From Alphaproteobacteria bacterium (GTDB lineage Bacteria; Pseudomonadota; Gammaproteobacteria; JAGOUN01), in contig JAGKWX010000016.1 of NCBI GenBank assembly GCA_021151585.1, positions 1-46,864 on the forward strand: DNA of 46,864 nt. Direction: 5' to 3'. The first letter of the stretch is position 1. Every line of letters begins with the position of its first letter. Position numbers and translations under genes: made by a program. The notes under the pieces are model-generated. The model worked only from the letters and a program-made list of their open reading frames with translations, made no database searches and had not been told where the DNA came from. Below, piece by piece: positions 1-8,499 of this stretch.

Positions 1-2
1 AG

Positions 3-167
3 CAAAAAATATCCGGATGTTTTAGATCACTTGAAGGCGCTAAAATATTTTGCCGTGTTCGAAGCTATTTACTTACCGCACACAAGCATGGCATCACGGA
101 AACGGATGCATTGAAAACTCTGTTCGATGGAAAATTGCCTGAAATCTTCAGCAATCAAATGAATTGA
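3..167 (+). pseudogene. C-terminal fragment of an IS66-type transposase (cut by window edge)
   Basis: An open frame enters from the left edge and ends at the TGA at 165-167. Its about 54 residues contain the C-terminal pattern of IS66-family transposases: ISGCFRSLEGAKIFCRVRSY, then a conserved ALKTLFDGKLPE-like tail. Only the end of the protein is in the window, so whether the whole element is intact cannot be judged. The element end should lie shortly after 167. The GC-rich palindrome at 199-245 follows closely. Family assignment rests on recalled motif similarity. Confidence 0.7.
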
Positions 168-189
168 GCTGAATACTTACAAATATTTT

Positions 190-1494
190 TTAAAAACCGG
201 ATCCCGCGGTCGAAGCCGTGGGACGACGATCCTCGAGGGCGCGAGCAGTTACAAAATTTCTTTTATTTTTTATTTTGTCAATAATTTTTGAGGTGACAAT
301 AATAAAAATTATAGCCAGAACATCAATAAAAATAAAGAAAACTATTTTGCGAATGCTGTGTGAATTGTAATAATTGTATTCAAAATAGGCACTTGGAAGC
401 AATATAGTGTAATTCAATGCTATAATTATGCTCAGTAAAAAAGTTAATAAACATTTATTAAAATTGCATTTATTTTGTGACATAAAAAATAAACTAAAAA
501 TAAGCAAATTGCCATTGAAGATAATTCTAGTCATATCAGACCCCGCTAAAAGCCCTAATAAAATAAAACCGATACTTCCCAATACAAAATAGACCAAATA
601 TCGCTCCTGCTCTGGATTTTTAAATGATAGAGTGAAATCTAATAGAAAAACAGAAAAAAGCCCTGTAACACACAAGAAGGACCCCAGCCATACAACAAAA
701 CGCTCTGAATCTTGCAATGCTTGCCCCATCCAAAAACGTACAGTATCAATAATAGAAACACCATATTGGCCATACGGAGGAAACAAATGATGCTGCATCC
801 AAACAATTACAAGTTTATATAATAGAAAAAGTAGCAACAAGCTAAAAATTGATGTGATAGTTATAATTTTTTCGCGCTTATCTTTAACACGAATCATGTA
901 TATAAGCTCAGAAAACACTACCAACATTAAAACAAATAGGAAGGATTCTTTGGCCAATAAACCTAGAAAAAGCGCTAACATCAATAAAAAACGTCTTTTA
1001 TATAAAAACAATAATGTCACCAAGCTTAATAATCCATAAGCAATTGGATCAACCATTGCTGGCATAAAAGAATAAATTGAAAACCCAATAGGGTGTAAAA
1101 AAAACCATGCAATCAAGATAAATAGCTTAAAGTTGTTAAAATTAAGCTTGCACGCAATACCAAACCAGCATAAGACAAAGATAAGTTCTGAAATGCAGTT
1201 TACCAACATAAATCCTATATTGAAATTTCGAGGATTATGCGAAGCAAGCCATGGGGAAAGTATACGCAAATTAAATGGAGACTCAATAGACTGAAAGTTA
1301 GTTGTCGCAAATGAATGAGCCATTTTTAGATATTTTACACAATCACCCAATTCACCACAAGGCATAAATGCATGATGAATTGCCTGGTAAATAAGAATAG
1401 CTAAAGAAAAAATTAATATAACCACGAGAGAAGATAGACTAAGGTTTCTGTTAAGATAATAAACCAAGAGATTACAACGCATTAAATTTAGCAC
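190..1494 (-). CDS. Polytopic membrane protein, possibly a GT-C type glycosyltransferase
   Basis: A 434-residue protein with about ten hydrophobic segments spread along its length. An early loop contains GELGDCVKYLKMAH, which resembles the acidic first periplasmic loop of lipid-linked GT-C sugar transferases, and an LAKES motif follows a membrane segment near residue 185. I do not recognise a named family. The last about 20 residues (after KNKRN) are encoded by a GC-rich palindromic repeat and are hydrophilic, unlike the rest, so the native C-terminus was probably different. It lies before a polysaccharide locus but on the opposite strand to the GT2 gene, with a 265-bp divergent gap. Membrane topology is clear; function is inferred. 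Confidence 0.6.
   Translation of the reverse strand: MLNLMRCNLLVYYLNRNLSLSSLVVILIFSLAILIYQAIHHAFMPCGELGDCVKYLKMAHSFATTNFQSIESPFNLRILSPWLASHNPRNFNIGFMLVNCISELIFVLCWFGIACKLNFNNFKLFILIAWFFLHPIGFSIYSFMPAMVDPIAYGLLSLVTLLFLYKRRFLLMLALFLGLLAKESFLFVLMLVVFSELIYMIRVKDKREKIITITSIFSLLLLFLLYKLVIVWMQHHLFPPYGQYGVSIIDTVRFWMGQALQDSERFVVWLGSFLCVTGLFSVFLLDFTLSFKNPEQERYLVYFVLGSIGFILLGLLAGSDMTRIIFNGNLLIFSLFFMSQNKCNFNKCLLTFLLSIIIALNYTILLPSAYFEYNYYNSHSIRKIVFFIFIDVLAIIFIIVTSKIIDKIKNKRNFVTARALEDRRPTASTAGSGF
202..223. repeat. GC-rich palindromic repeat inside the end of a membrane-protein gene
   Basis: TCCCGCGG (202-209) pairs with CCGTGGGA (216-223) around a 6-nt loop, with one G-T wobble. The surrounding 199-245 is strikingly GC-rich in an AT-rich neighbourhood. 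It looks like a dispersed palindromic element rather than unique coding DNA. It encodes the last about 20 residues of the gene on the minus strand. Confidence 0.55.
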
Positions 1495-1759
1495 TTTATT
1501 TTAAATAAAAAGTATTATGGCCAAACTATAACAAATTAAAAATATCTTGAAAAGATTTAACTAATAGAACGTTAAAAAATTCAATCTTTTTCGCGGTCTT
1601 GCCATGCACAAGATTCGAACATTATCAAATTTACGTGTCTACTAAAGTGGAGCAAGATCATTTTTCTTTTCTCAAAAAAGCTTTGCTTATACTCTATCGC
1701 TTTGGAAAAAAATGAATAAAATATCCTACAATAGTTTTTCAAATAGGTAAAAAAGCTTT

Positions 1760-2875
1760 ATGCACCCACTTATTAGCATTGTTGTTATTACATATAATCA
1801 TGAAAAATATATAGCACAATGTATTAAAAGCCTCTTAACGCAATCTCTGTCTAATTTTGAGCTCATTATCGTTGACGATGGCTCTACTGATAACACACGA
1901 AAAATAATCGAAACATTCTATGATCCACGCATTATTTATCACTATCAAGAAAATATGGGGCCAAGTAGCGCGACAAATACTGGCATCTCGCTTGCGACAA
2001 CAGAATTCATATCTTTACTTTCCGGGGATGATATGGCTTATGAAGATCGCCTGACTTGTCAATATAATTATTTTATAAAACACCCCGAAACCACTTTACT
2101 TTTTGGCCGATGCCAGGTTATCGATGAAAAAGGGCAATCCATCACAGCGCATCCTCTACAAAACTTATTTAACAAAACCATCTACACAACTCGACATAGG
2201 TTATTTAGACACTTTTTCTTTGAAGGAAATTGTTTAAACGCAGTAACCTGCATGCTTCGCCGCTCTACGTTTCTCGAAAAAACCAACGGCTTTCAATATG
2301 CCTCTTTACAGCTTCAAGACTTCATGATGTGGTTCGAGTGGCTGAAGCATTCTGATATCGTTTTGCTAAATGAAAAACTCGCTTATTATAGAGTGCGAAG
2401 CAATCAACAAAACTTAAGTAGCAGCAAAAACGACAATCGAACTTTTTTTGAAAATTCTATTATTCTGGAAAACATTCTTGATGATATAGATATAGAGTTC
2501 TTCAAGAAAACATTTTTGCAAGATATAAAACAACCAGATTTTTTCGAAAAAATTTCATTTGAACTTGAAAAGGCATTTTTATATTTAAAACACAAACATC
2601 CTGAAATTCAAGAAATTGGCATGAAAAAGCTGTTTTTATTACTACAAGATGCAAAAACAAGAATGTGTTTTTTAGAGAAATACCGCCTAAGCTTCAAAAA
2701 CTATTTTGACTTAACCGGTGCTACAAACACTGGATACTATGATGACTTCGAAAATTTTTATCGTGACATTAAAAGACAACGCCCATTTTTACATTACGAC
2801 ATCAGAAAATTCCTGCCTATGATTATCTGTTTCCATAAAACAAAAAACATCTTGAAACGATGGCTTAAGAAGTAA
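1760..2875 (+). CDS. Family 2 glycosyltransferase
   Basis: A 371-residue cytoplasmic GT2 enzyme of the GT-A fold. The N-terminus ISIVVITYNHEKYI is the nucleotide-sugar binding start. D39-D40 in VDDGSTDN and G89-D90-D91 in LSGDDM are the metal and nucleotide binding acids. The C-terminal about 120 residues are more variable and basic near the end (KNILKRWLKK), suggesting membrane association. It is expected to add one sugar to a growing polysaccharide on a lipid carrier; donor and acceptor cannot be read from sequence. Its stop overlaps the convergent isomerase gene by 11 bp. Confidence 0.85.
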   Translation: MHPLISIVVITYNHEKYIAQCIKSLLTQSLSNFELIIVDDGSTDNTRKIIETFYDPRIIYHYQENMGPSSATNTGISLATTEFISLLSGDDMAYEDRLTCQYNYFIKHPETTLLFGRCQVIDEKGQSITAHPLQNLFNKTIYTTRHRLFRHFFFEGNCLNAVTCMLRRSTFLEKTNGFQYASLQLQDFMMWFEWLKHSDIVLLNEKLAYYRVRSNQQNLSSSKNDNRTFFENSIILENILDDIDIEFFKKTFLQDIKQPDFFEKISFELEKAFLYLKHKHPEIQEIGMKKLFLLLQDAKTRMCFLEKYRLSFKNYFDLTGATNTGYYDDFENFYRDIKRQRPFLHYDIRKFLPMIICFHKTKNILKRWLKK

Positions 2876-3272
2876 CAGCCTGTATAAAAACATCATAGTC
2901 ACGATAGTAATCTTCTTCGTCATAATACTCGGATGCAAGGACAAGACAAGCTGACCCTCCAGAAAAATTACTTAATTCGCGCCATACTAAATTAGTAATT
3001 AGTAACCCTTCCCAAGGTTTGCATAAAGTGATTATCGTTTTTTCCTTGCCATCATCTAGCCGCACATCAAAACTTCCCGACAAAGGAATAATCACTTGCT
3101 TAAGCTTTTTATGCGCATGCCCGCCTCGCTCAGCAAGCACTGGAACATCATACAAATAATAAACCCTCTTGATCTCGAAAGGGACATGTTTGTTATTTTC
3201 AATAAATGATAAATTGCCACGAGCGTCAGCAATTTGAGGAAAAGTAATTAATTTACATCCGTGAGGCAACAT
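2865..3272 (-). CDS. fdtA: dTDP-4-keto-6-deoxyglucose 3,4-ketoisomerase (FdtA/QdtA, WxcM-like cupin)
   Basis: A 135-residue cupin protein, close to the usual 130-140 residues. RGGHAHKKLKQ places H52 and H54 at the catalytic pair of FdtA/QdtA enzymes, and the N-terminal ARGNLSFIE and the later W-E-G-L-L-I-T segment are typical. The family moves the keto group of dTDP-4-keto-6-deoxyglucose from C4 to C3, giving the substrate of the aminotransferase encoded divergently 87 bp away. Whether the product is the galacto (Fdt) or gluco (Qdt) epimer cannot be decided here, so the symbol is provisional. Its substrate would come from the RfbA and RfbB enzymes encoded at 13.3-15.2 kb. Confidence 0.85.
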   Translation of the reverse strand: MLPHGCKLITFPQIADARGNLSFIENNKHVPFEIKRVYYLYDVPVLAERGGHAHKKLKQVIIPLSGSFDVRLDDGKEKTIITLCKPWEGLLITNLVWRELSNFSGGSACLVLASEYYDEEDYYRDYDVFIQAVTS

Positions 3273-3359
3273 ATTAGAATCACAACCTTGAGTTTAAACA
3301 AGTTTAGCCTGCGATAAATCAACAGTAAAGTCAATTAATTTAATAAAAACGGCAAATAA

Positions 3360-4466
3360 ATGAGCAATATTTTATTTTTAGATATGCAAGCCGCATATCA
3401 AGAACTCAAAAGCGACATCGATAACGCAGTCGCACGAACAACGGCTTCAGCATGGTATTTATTGGGGAATGAGTTAGCAAAATTTGAAACAGCTTTTGCG
3501 ACATACTGTGGAGCCAAGCATTGTATCGGTGTAGCTAACGGCCTAGAAGCTCTATCGTTAATCTTAAAAGCTTACAATATCGGCCCAGGCGATGAAGTGA
3601 TAGTACCTAGTAATACTTTTATAGCTACCTGGCTTGCAGTTTCTCATGTTGGCGCGACTCCGATTCCAGTTGAGCCAAATCCAGATACTTTTAATATCGA
3701 CCCAAATTTCATCGAGACTGCCATTACCTCAAAAACCAAAGCCATCATGCCGGTTCATTTATATGGACTAGCTGCGGAAATGGAGCCGATTAATCGTATC
3801 GCACAAAAATATCAATTAAAAGTTATAGAAGACGCTGCGCAAGCTCATGGGGCGATTTATCAAGAAAAACGCACGGGTAACTTGGCGGATGCTGCGAGCT
3901 TCAGTTTTTATCCCGGTAAAAATCTTGGCGCGTTTGGTGATGGTGGAGCAATTACCACGAACGACGATTCACTAGCAAATAAACTAAAAATGCTGCGCAA
4001 TTATGGATCTTCCATCAAATATCATCATGAAATGAAAGGCTACAATTCACGCTTAGATGAACTACAAGCAGCCGTCCTCAACGTTAAATTAAAGCATATA
4101 GATGAATGGAACTCGCGCCGACAAAAAGTTGCAGACATTTATCTCAATGAATTGAATAATCTACCGATTGTTTTGCCGCAAGCACCAAACAAAACACAAC
4201 ATGTCTGGCATTTGTTTGTTATTCGCACACCCCGGCGCGATGAACTACAAGAGCATTTACAAAAAAATGGGGTGCAAACATTAATTCATTACCCAATAGC
4301 GCCACATAAACAAACAGCGTATTCAGAAATGAATCATATAAGTTTGCCTGTTTCGGAGAAAATACATCGTGAAGTGTTGAGTCTGCCGATGGGACCGCAT
4401 TTAAAAACGCATGACACAGAAAAGATAATTCACATTATTAAACAATTCTGGCAAATTAAAGACTAA
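3360..4466 (+). CDS. fdtB: dTDP-3-keto-6-deoxyhexose aminotransferase (DegT/DnrJ/EryC1, FdtB/QdtB-like)
   Basis: A 368-residue PLP-dependent sugar aminotransferase. SFYPGKNLGAFGDGGA contains the Schiff-base lysine, K187. EDAAQAHGA carries the aspartate that contacts the PLP ring nitrogen, and NYGSSIKYHHEMKGYNSRLDELQAA is the family's substrate-loop signature. It should aminate the 3-keto sugar made by the neighbouring cupin isomerase to give dTDP-3-amino-3,6-dideoxyhexose. No hexapeptide-repeat acetyltransferase (FdtC/QdtC type) follows it. Its end overlaps the convergent CDP-glycerol transferase gene by 4 bp. The start ATG lacks a strong Shine-Dalgarno sequence. Confidence 0.87.
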   Translation: MSNILFLDMQAAYQELKSDIDNAVARTTASAWYLLGNELAKFETAFATYCGAKHCIGVANGLEALSLILKAYNIGPGDEVIVPSNTFIATWLAVSHVGATPIPVEPNPDTFNIDPNFIETAITSKTKAIMPVHLYGLAAEMEPINRIAQKYQLKVIEDAAQAHGAIYQEKRTGNLADAASFSFYPGKNLGAFGDGGAITTNDDSLANKLKMLRNYGSSIKYHHEMKGYNSRLDELQAAVLNVKLKHIDEWNSRRQKVADIYLNELNNLPIVLPQAPNKTQHVWHLFVIRTPRRDELQEHLQKNGVQTLIHYPIAPHKQTAYSEMNHISLPVSEKIHREVLSLPMGPHLKTHDTEKIIHIIKQFWQIKD

Positions 4467-5821
4467 AGCAATTTAAAATCTTTTTTAATAGACTTCATAA
4501 TGCGGTCTGATGGCATATCATTTTGAAAATAGGGAAATATATTTTTTTCCAAAAAAGCTTCTCTGTCTTGCTTCATATGGTCATTTTTCTTAAACATATT
4601 TCTTATAAAGGCTATAATAGCATCACCATCTCGAGCATGATAACACGCATCAAAGGCTTCACAGCCGAAAGCGTTAAAGTAATTCTTTATATTGTCATTT
4701 GAGACAAGATATAACACAGGTTTATTGGTGTATAAATATTCCACCAAAAACGAGCCTGAATCATGAATCATGGCATCTGACGTTAAAAATAAATCAGCAT
4801 ACTCACCTTCCTCAAGCTGACAACTAGGGTGATCTCGCCAAAAATCCCAGTATCTATTGGCTTTCTCCTCACCCCAATCATCATCATTCATAAGCTTGAT
4901 CTTCAACAAAGGATGTGGCTTAAATGCCCACTGCACAGTGCCTGCATATTGCTGAACCAATCCCTGAAAAAAATCAAAATATTTTAGAAAGTTTGCATAA
5001 GGAAGCTCTGGCGAATGAATCGTATGATGAGGCGCCCAAATAATTCGTATTTTTCTAGATAATTGCTTTTTCCAAACATCGCGCGGGACAGAATTTTTAT
5101 TTACAAAAACTTCCATCGCGGGGTAGCCAACAACTTCGACATTTCGACCCTTGTTATCAGAGTATTGCTGATGGATACGTTTTGCAACATCATGTGGTGA
5201 AAAAATTTTATATACTGCGTTATGGAATAACTGATTATATTGAGAAGAATAATTATTTCCATAATTTGATATTTGATGATCATAGGGGACATAGTAGCAC
5301 ACATAGTTTTTAAACAACTTATCATAGTATTCGGGCCTAGTTAACTCATGCGGATTACTCATGAAAATCAAATCTGGCTTGATGGCTTCATCGATTTCTA
5401 TCCAGCTTGCATCTTCAATACTATATGACCTAAGAACAGGATATTCTTTAGCTTTAAAATATTCATATGCAGCATTCATATCATTCAGCATATTATCTTT
5501 ACCATAAATTGTATATGGAGCAATTAAAATCAATGGCTCGAAAGCGGGATCATTAAGCATTTTTAAGAAAACCACATCAGTTTTCCAAACGCTTTTGTGC
5601 AGAACAATAAAAAGCACTTTTACTCGTTTTTTAACGCTTAGGACACATTTGTTATTTTTTATTAATTTTTTAGAGGTCGATAGAAAAACTTTGTTTAAAA
5701 ATTTTTTCTTCAGAAATCTAACAAATTTTATATTTTTGAAATATGTTTTTAATTTTTTTGGAGGGGCAAATTCACCACCTCGATTTTTAATATCTCGGGC
5801 TTTCATTAGTCGATATAGCAT
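4463..5821 (-). CDS. CDP-glycerol glycerophosphotransferase family protein
   Basis: A 452-residue protein resembling the TagB/TagF CDP-glycerol glycerophosphotransferase family (Glyphos_transf). Supporting segments are IIWAPHHTIH, WAFKPHPLLK with its HP dipeptide, and LFLTSDAMIHDSGSFLVEYLYTNKPVLYL, the SDYSS..E-like nucleotide-binding stretch. The basic N-terminus (residues 20-65) has no strong membrane segment. It would transfer glycerol phosphate from CDP-glycerol to the surface glycan. The start at 5821 is supported by AAGAGG six bases upstream, although this makes it overlap the cytidylyltransferase gene by 35 bp; the two genes are probably translationally coupled. Confidence 0.82.
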   Translation of the reverse strand: MLYRLMKARDIKNRGGEFAPPKKLKTYFKNIKFVRFLKKKFLNKVFLSTSKKLIKNNKCVLSVKKRVKVLFIVLHKSVWKTDVVFLKMLNDPAFEPLILIAPYTIYGKDNMLNDMNAAYEYFKAKEYPVLRSYSIEDASWIEIDEAIKPDLIFMSNPHELTRPEYYDKLFKNYVCYYVPYDHQISNYGNNYSSQYNQLFHNAVYKIFSPHDVAKRIHQQYSDNKGRNVEVVGYPAMEVFVNKNSVPRDVWKKQLSRKIRIIWAPHHTIHSPELPYANFLKYFDFFQGLVQQYAGTVQWAFKPHPLLKIKLMNDDDWGEEKANRYWDFWRDHPSCQLEEGEYADLFLTSDAMIHDSGSFLVEYLYTNKPVLYLVSNDNIKNYFNAFGCEAFDACYHARDGDAIIAFIRNMFKKNDHMKQDREAFLEKNIFPYFQNDMPSDRIMKSIKKDFKLL

Positions 5822-6236
5822 GATCGCCTCTTAAATTATTTAATACGTCATTAATCAACGTTGACGATGTGCCGTTTGTATAAGGAAAATAAATTATTCT
5901 AACGCCAATACCATTAAATTCTTTTTCTAGATACTGCCAGTTGTTTGACTGATACCAATCATCACCAACAAACATAACGTTAAATTTATATCGCCTCCAT
6001 GCATCCATTTTATCCATAGTATGCTGCTCCACCGCTGCATCAACATAACGAATACTACGCACAATTTGTATGCGCTCTTCAAATGGGATAACCGCTTTTT
6101 TATTTTTATATTGCACCAAATCATCAATCGTGACGCCAACAATTAATCGATCGCATAAAGATTTTGCATTTTGTAAAATCTTGACATGACCAACATGAAA
6201 TAAATCAAATACACCCGTCGTGTAACCAATAATCAT
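5787..6236 (-). CDS. tagD: Glycerol-3-phosphate cytidylyltransferase-like protein (TagD family)
   Basis: A 149-residue nucleotidyltransferase of the usual size for TagD (about 130-150). GYTTGVFDLFHVGHVKIL carries the HxGH motif (H14, H17), and YTNGTSSTLI corresponds to the C-terminal RTxGISTT signature in slightly altered form. It should make CDP-glycerol from CTP and glycerol 3-phosphate, feeding the overlapping downstream glycerophosphotransferase. It begins 4 bp after the AsnB-type gene, so all three form one operon. A different CDP- or ADP-activated substrate is possible, but the partner gene argues for glycerol. Confidence 0.82.
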   Translation of the reverse strand: MIIGYTTGVFDLFHVGHVKILQNAKSLCDRLIVGVTIDDLVQYKNKKAVIPFEERIQIVRSIRYVDAAVEQHTMDKMDAWRRYKFNVMFVGDDWYQSNNWQYLEKEFNGIGVRIIYFPYTNGTSSTLINDVLNNLRGDHAISTNESPRY

Positions 6237-6240
6237 GATT

Positions 6241-7782
6241 TTATTTTCCTTCGCTTAAAACTGATAAATTAAATTCAGTCCATTTATCAAATGCTAAGCG
6301 CGTTTGATCTGGTTTTAAATTAAATAATTTAACTAACGGCACAGGAAATCCAATTTTTTCACGATTGATAATTGCATCTGGCAAATACGATGAAAAAATG
6401 CGCTTCAATGGCGACTTAATAATACCTTTTGCTTGACGATATTCATAAGGCGTGCCCGCTATTCTTTCTATCAAGCGATAATCAACAAATGGCTCACGCG
6501 CTTCAACAGAAGCTAGCATCGTAGAAAAATCCAAACGTCTTAGCAAACCATGCAAATGCGAGCATTGAAAAAAAGCAGCTATACGATCCAAATTAGAAGC
6601 ATAATGTTTAAAGGGCTCCATAATACTTTCTATAATCTCTAAATCCTGTCCTGACCCATATGCATAATATTTATCAAATTCCACAGGACTCCAATCATGC
6701 TGATGCGCCCAAGCAAAAATGCGGCTATATCCAAAAAATAATTCATCAGCACCTTCTCCGCTCAAAACAACAACGTTATTTTCTCTAACCTGTTGCGTCA
6801 TTTTATATAGCAACACTTCATTTGGTATCGATAAAGGCTCTTTACGTTTTTTAATCATTTCTCGCGCAATATCAAAAAACTCTTCATAGTCAAAAGGAAC
6901 GGCATGATGTACCGAACCAATATGATCAGCAGCGATTTGCGCATAGCTAAATTCATTATTATCTGCAAAGCCAATTGTCCAGGTATGCTGCACTTTTGAC
7001 AACGCAGAAACAATCGAACTATCTAATCCACCGCTCAGATAACTTCCGACCTCAACATCAGCTAACACGCGACAATCGATGGCCTGCTGAATCAAATATT
7101 TCAATTCATCATCTTCTGGTGGTTTTTGCGGTTTAATCTCAAAACGCCAATAACGGGAAAATTGTTGTAAATTGCAGGAAAATGCGCCTGCTGGAAATTG
7201 CTGAACTTCTTTATACAAGGTTATGCCATTAAAAAATATTCTCAATTTCTTATACTGTCTTACACCTTCTTCACTTATCGTAACGCGACCTAACAAATGA
7301 ATAATTGGTGCTAGCTCAGAACAAAGAACTATACCATCTGGTGTATCTGCGTAATAAAGCGGTTTCACGCCCAAACGATCGCGCGCAATAAAAAGCTGAT
7401 TAGTCACGGTATCAAGAATCACAAACGCAAACATGCCATTCAATTTATTCAACATCGCCCTACCCAACTGCTCATACAACTCGACCAGCAATTCTGTATC
7501 ACAGGATGTTTTTAGAGATAGTCGATATTCTCGAGCCAATTCTTTGTAATTATAAATCTCGCCATTATAAATAATCACATAACGGCGTGATTTAGAAAAA
7601 AACGGTTGATTTGCGCTATCTTTTAAATCTAATATTTTTAAACGATTATGTCCGAGCTGATTAAACCCCAGGCGAGCATAACACTCCGGAGCATCCGGGC
7701 CACGAAAAACCATTTGCTCTAGAGCTTGAAAAAAACGTTGTTGCGTTACACTAGGTATATTTGTAAACAATAAGCCGCACAT
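6241..7782 (-). CDS. asnB: Asparagine synthase-type glutamine amidotransferase
   Basis: A 513-residue AsnB-family protein with an N-terminal class II glutaminase domain (C2 exposed after Met1 removal, RGPD at 27-30, YNGEIYNY at 72-79) and a C-terminal synthetase domain with the PP-loop SGGLDSS at 250-256. It is shorter than housekeeping AsnB (about 550-630). AsnB paralogues in polysaccharide loci often amidate uronic acids of the glycan instead of making free asparagine, which fits its place in an operon with TagD and the glycerophosphotransferase genes. That role is inferred; the enzyme family is clear. Confidence 0.87.
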   Translation of the reverse strand: MCGLLFTNIPSVTQQRFFQALEQMVFRGPDAPECYARLGFNQLGHNRLKILDLKDSANQPFFSKSRRYVIIYNGEIYNYKELAREYRLSLKTSCDTELLVELYEQLGRAMLNKLNGMFAFVILDTVTNQLFIARDRLGVKPLYYADTPDGIVLCSELAPIIHLLGRVTISEEGVRQYKKLRIFFNGITLYKEVQQFPAGAFSCNLQQFSRYWRFEIKPQKPPEDDELKYLIQQAIDCRVLADVEVGSYLSGGLDSSIVSALSKVQHTWTIGFADNNEFSYAQIAADHIGSVHHAVPFDYEEFFDIAREMIKKRKEPLSIPNEVLLYKMTQQVRENNVVVLSGEGADELFFGYSRIFAWAHQHDWSPVEFDKYYAYGSGQDLEIIESIMEPFKHYASNLDRIAAFFQCSHLHGLLRRLDFSTMLASVEAREPFVDYRLIERIAGTPYEYRQAKGIIKSPLKRIFSSYLPDAIINREKIGFPVPLVKLFNLKPDQTRLAFDKWTEFNLSVLSEGK

Positions 7783-7977
7783 AAGTCAAATTTATAGCCA
7801 AAATTAATTAAAAAATTTAGAATTATTATTCTATCAGCTTACTATACATAATAAAACTAATATAGTTCATGACATCGACGGATATTTCGAGGAATTCTAG
7901 CCTAATTATTTTTCGAATAATTTTTTTCTCGACAAATAAAGCCATTCACTAAAAATTCATTTGGAACCACATAAACT

Positions 7978-8499
7978 TCACTCCGGAAGATATCGATTAT
8001 AACGCTCTCGAGCAATTAAATATGCCTCCCTGCTATATTCAAAGTACACATTCACTTCATCTTCCCTGACCAAACTAGCGCCAAAACGTCGATGAAAATT
8101 TATAACACTATGATTGTCTTTTCTCACATCAAAATGTGATTTCAAATAGTGCAATGAAAAAAATGCAAAATCGTAAATCAACAGAGCAGACTCAATCGCT
8201 GCATTAACAGGCGCTTTGCGCGAAAGTATCCAGCTTCCCCAACAAAAATCATTATTTTGTATATCATAAATACGCACAGTGCCTAAAGGGTTTTGATGCC
8301 AATCGCAAATAATAAAATAGTAATCAGTCATACTTTTTTGATATTCCACAATAAAACTCTGCTGCTGTTTAATACTATTTTTTGTGCGTGAAATATGTTT
8401 GTTTTTTTCGGGATCGGTACGCAACGAAAGAATAAAATCCGCGTCATCCATAGTCACTTCACGGAGAAAAATTGTTTTTCCGCGCACGCATGGCTTCAT
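7978..8499 (-). CDS. GNAT N-acetyltransferase (RimJ/RimL-like), possible sugar acetyltransferase
   Basis: A 173-residue protein of GNAT_3 type. The N-terminal TIFLREVTMDDADFILSLR is a classic RimJ/RimL beginning, and the C-terminal SHFDVRKDNHSVINFHRRFGA contains the N..S..F..R.GF region. In this locus it may acetylate the amino sugar made by the FdtA/FdtB-like pair, as PseH does for another amino sugar, because no hexapeptide acetyltransferase is present. Its ATG overlaps the stop of the upstream GT61 gene as ATGA at 8496-8499, so the two are coupled. About 195 bp separate it from the next operon gene. Confidence 0.75.
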   Translation of the reverse strand: MKPCVRGKTIFLREVTMDDADFILSLRTDPEKNKHISRTKNSIKQQQSFIVEYQKSMTDYYFIICDWHQNPLGTVRIYDIQNNDFCWGSWILSRKAPVNAAIESALLIYDFAFFSLHYLKSHFDVRKDNHSVINFHRRFGASLVREDEVNVYFEYSREAYLIARERYNRYLPE

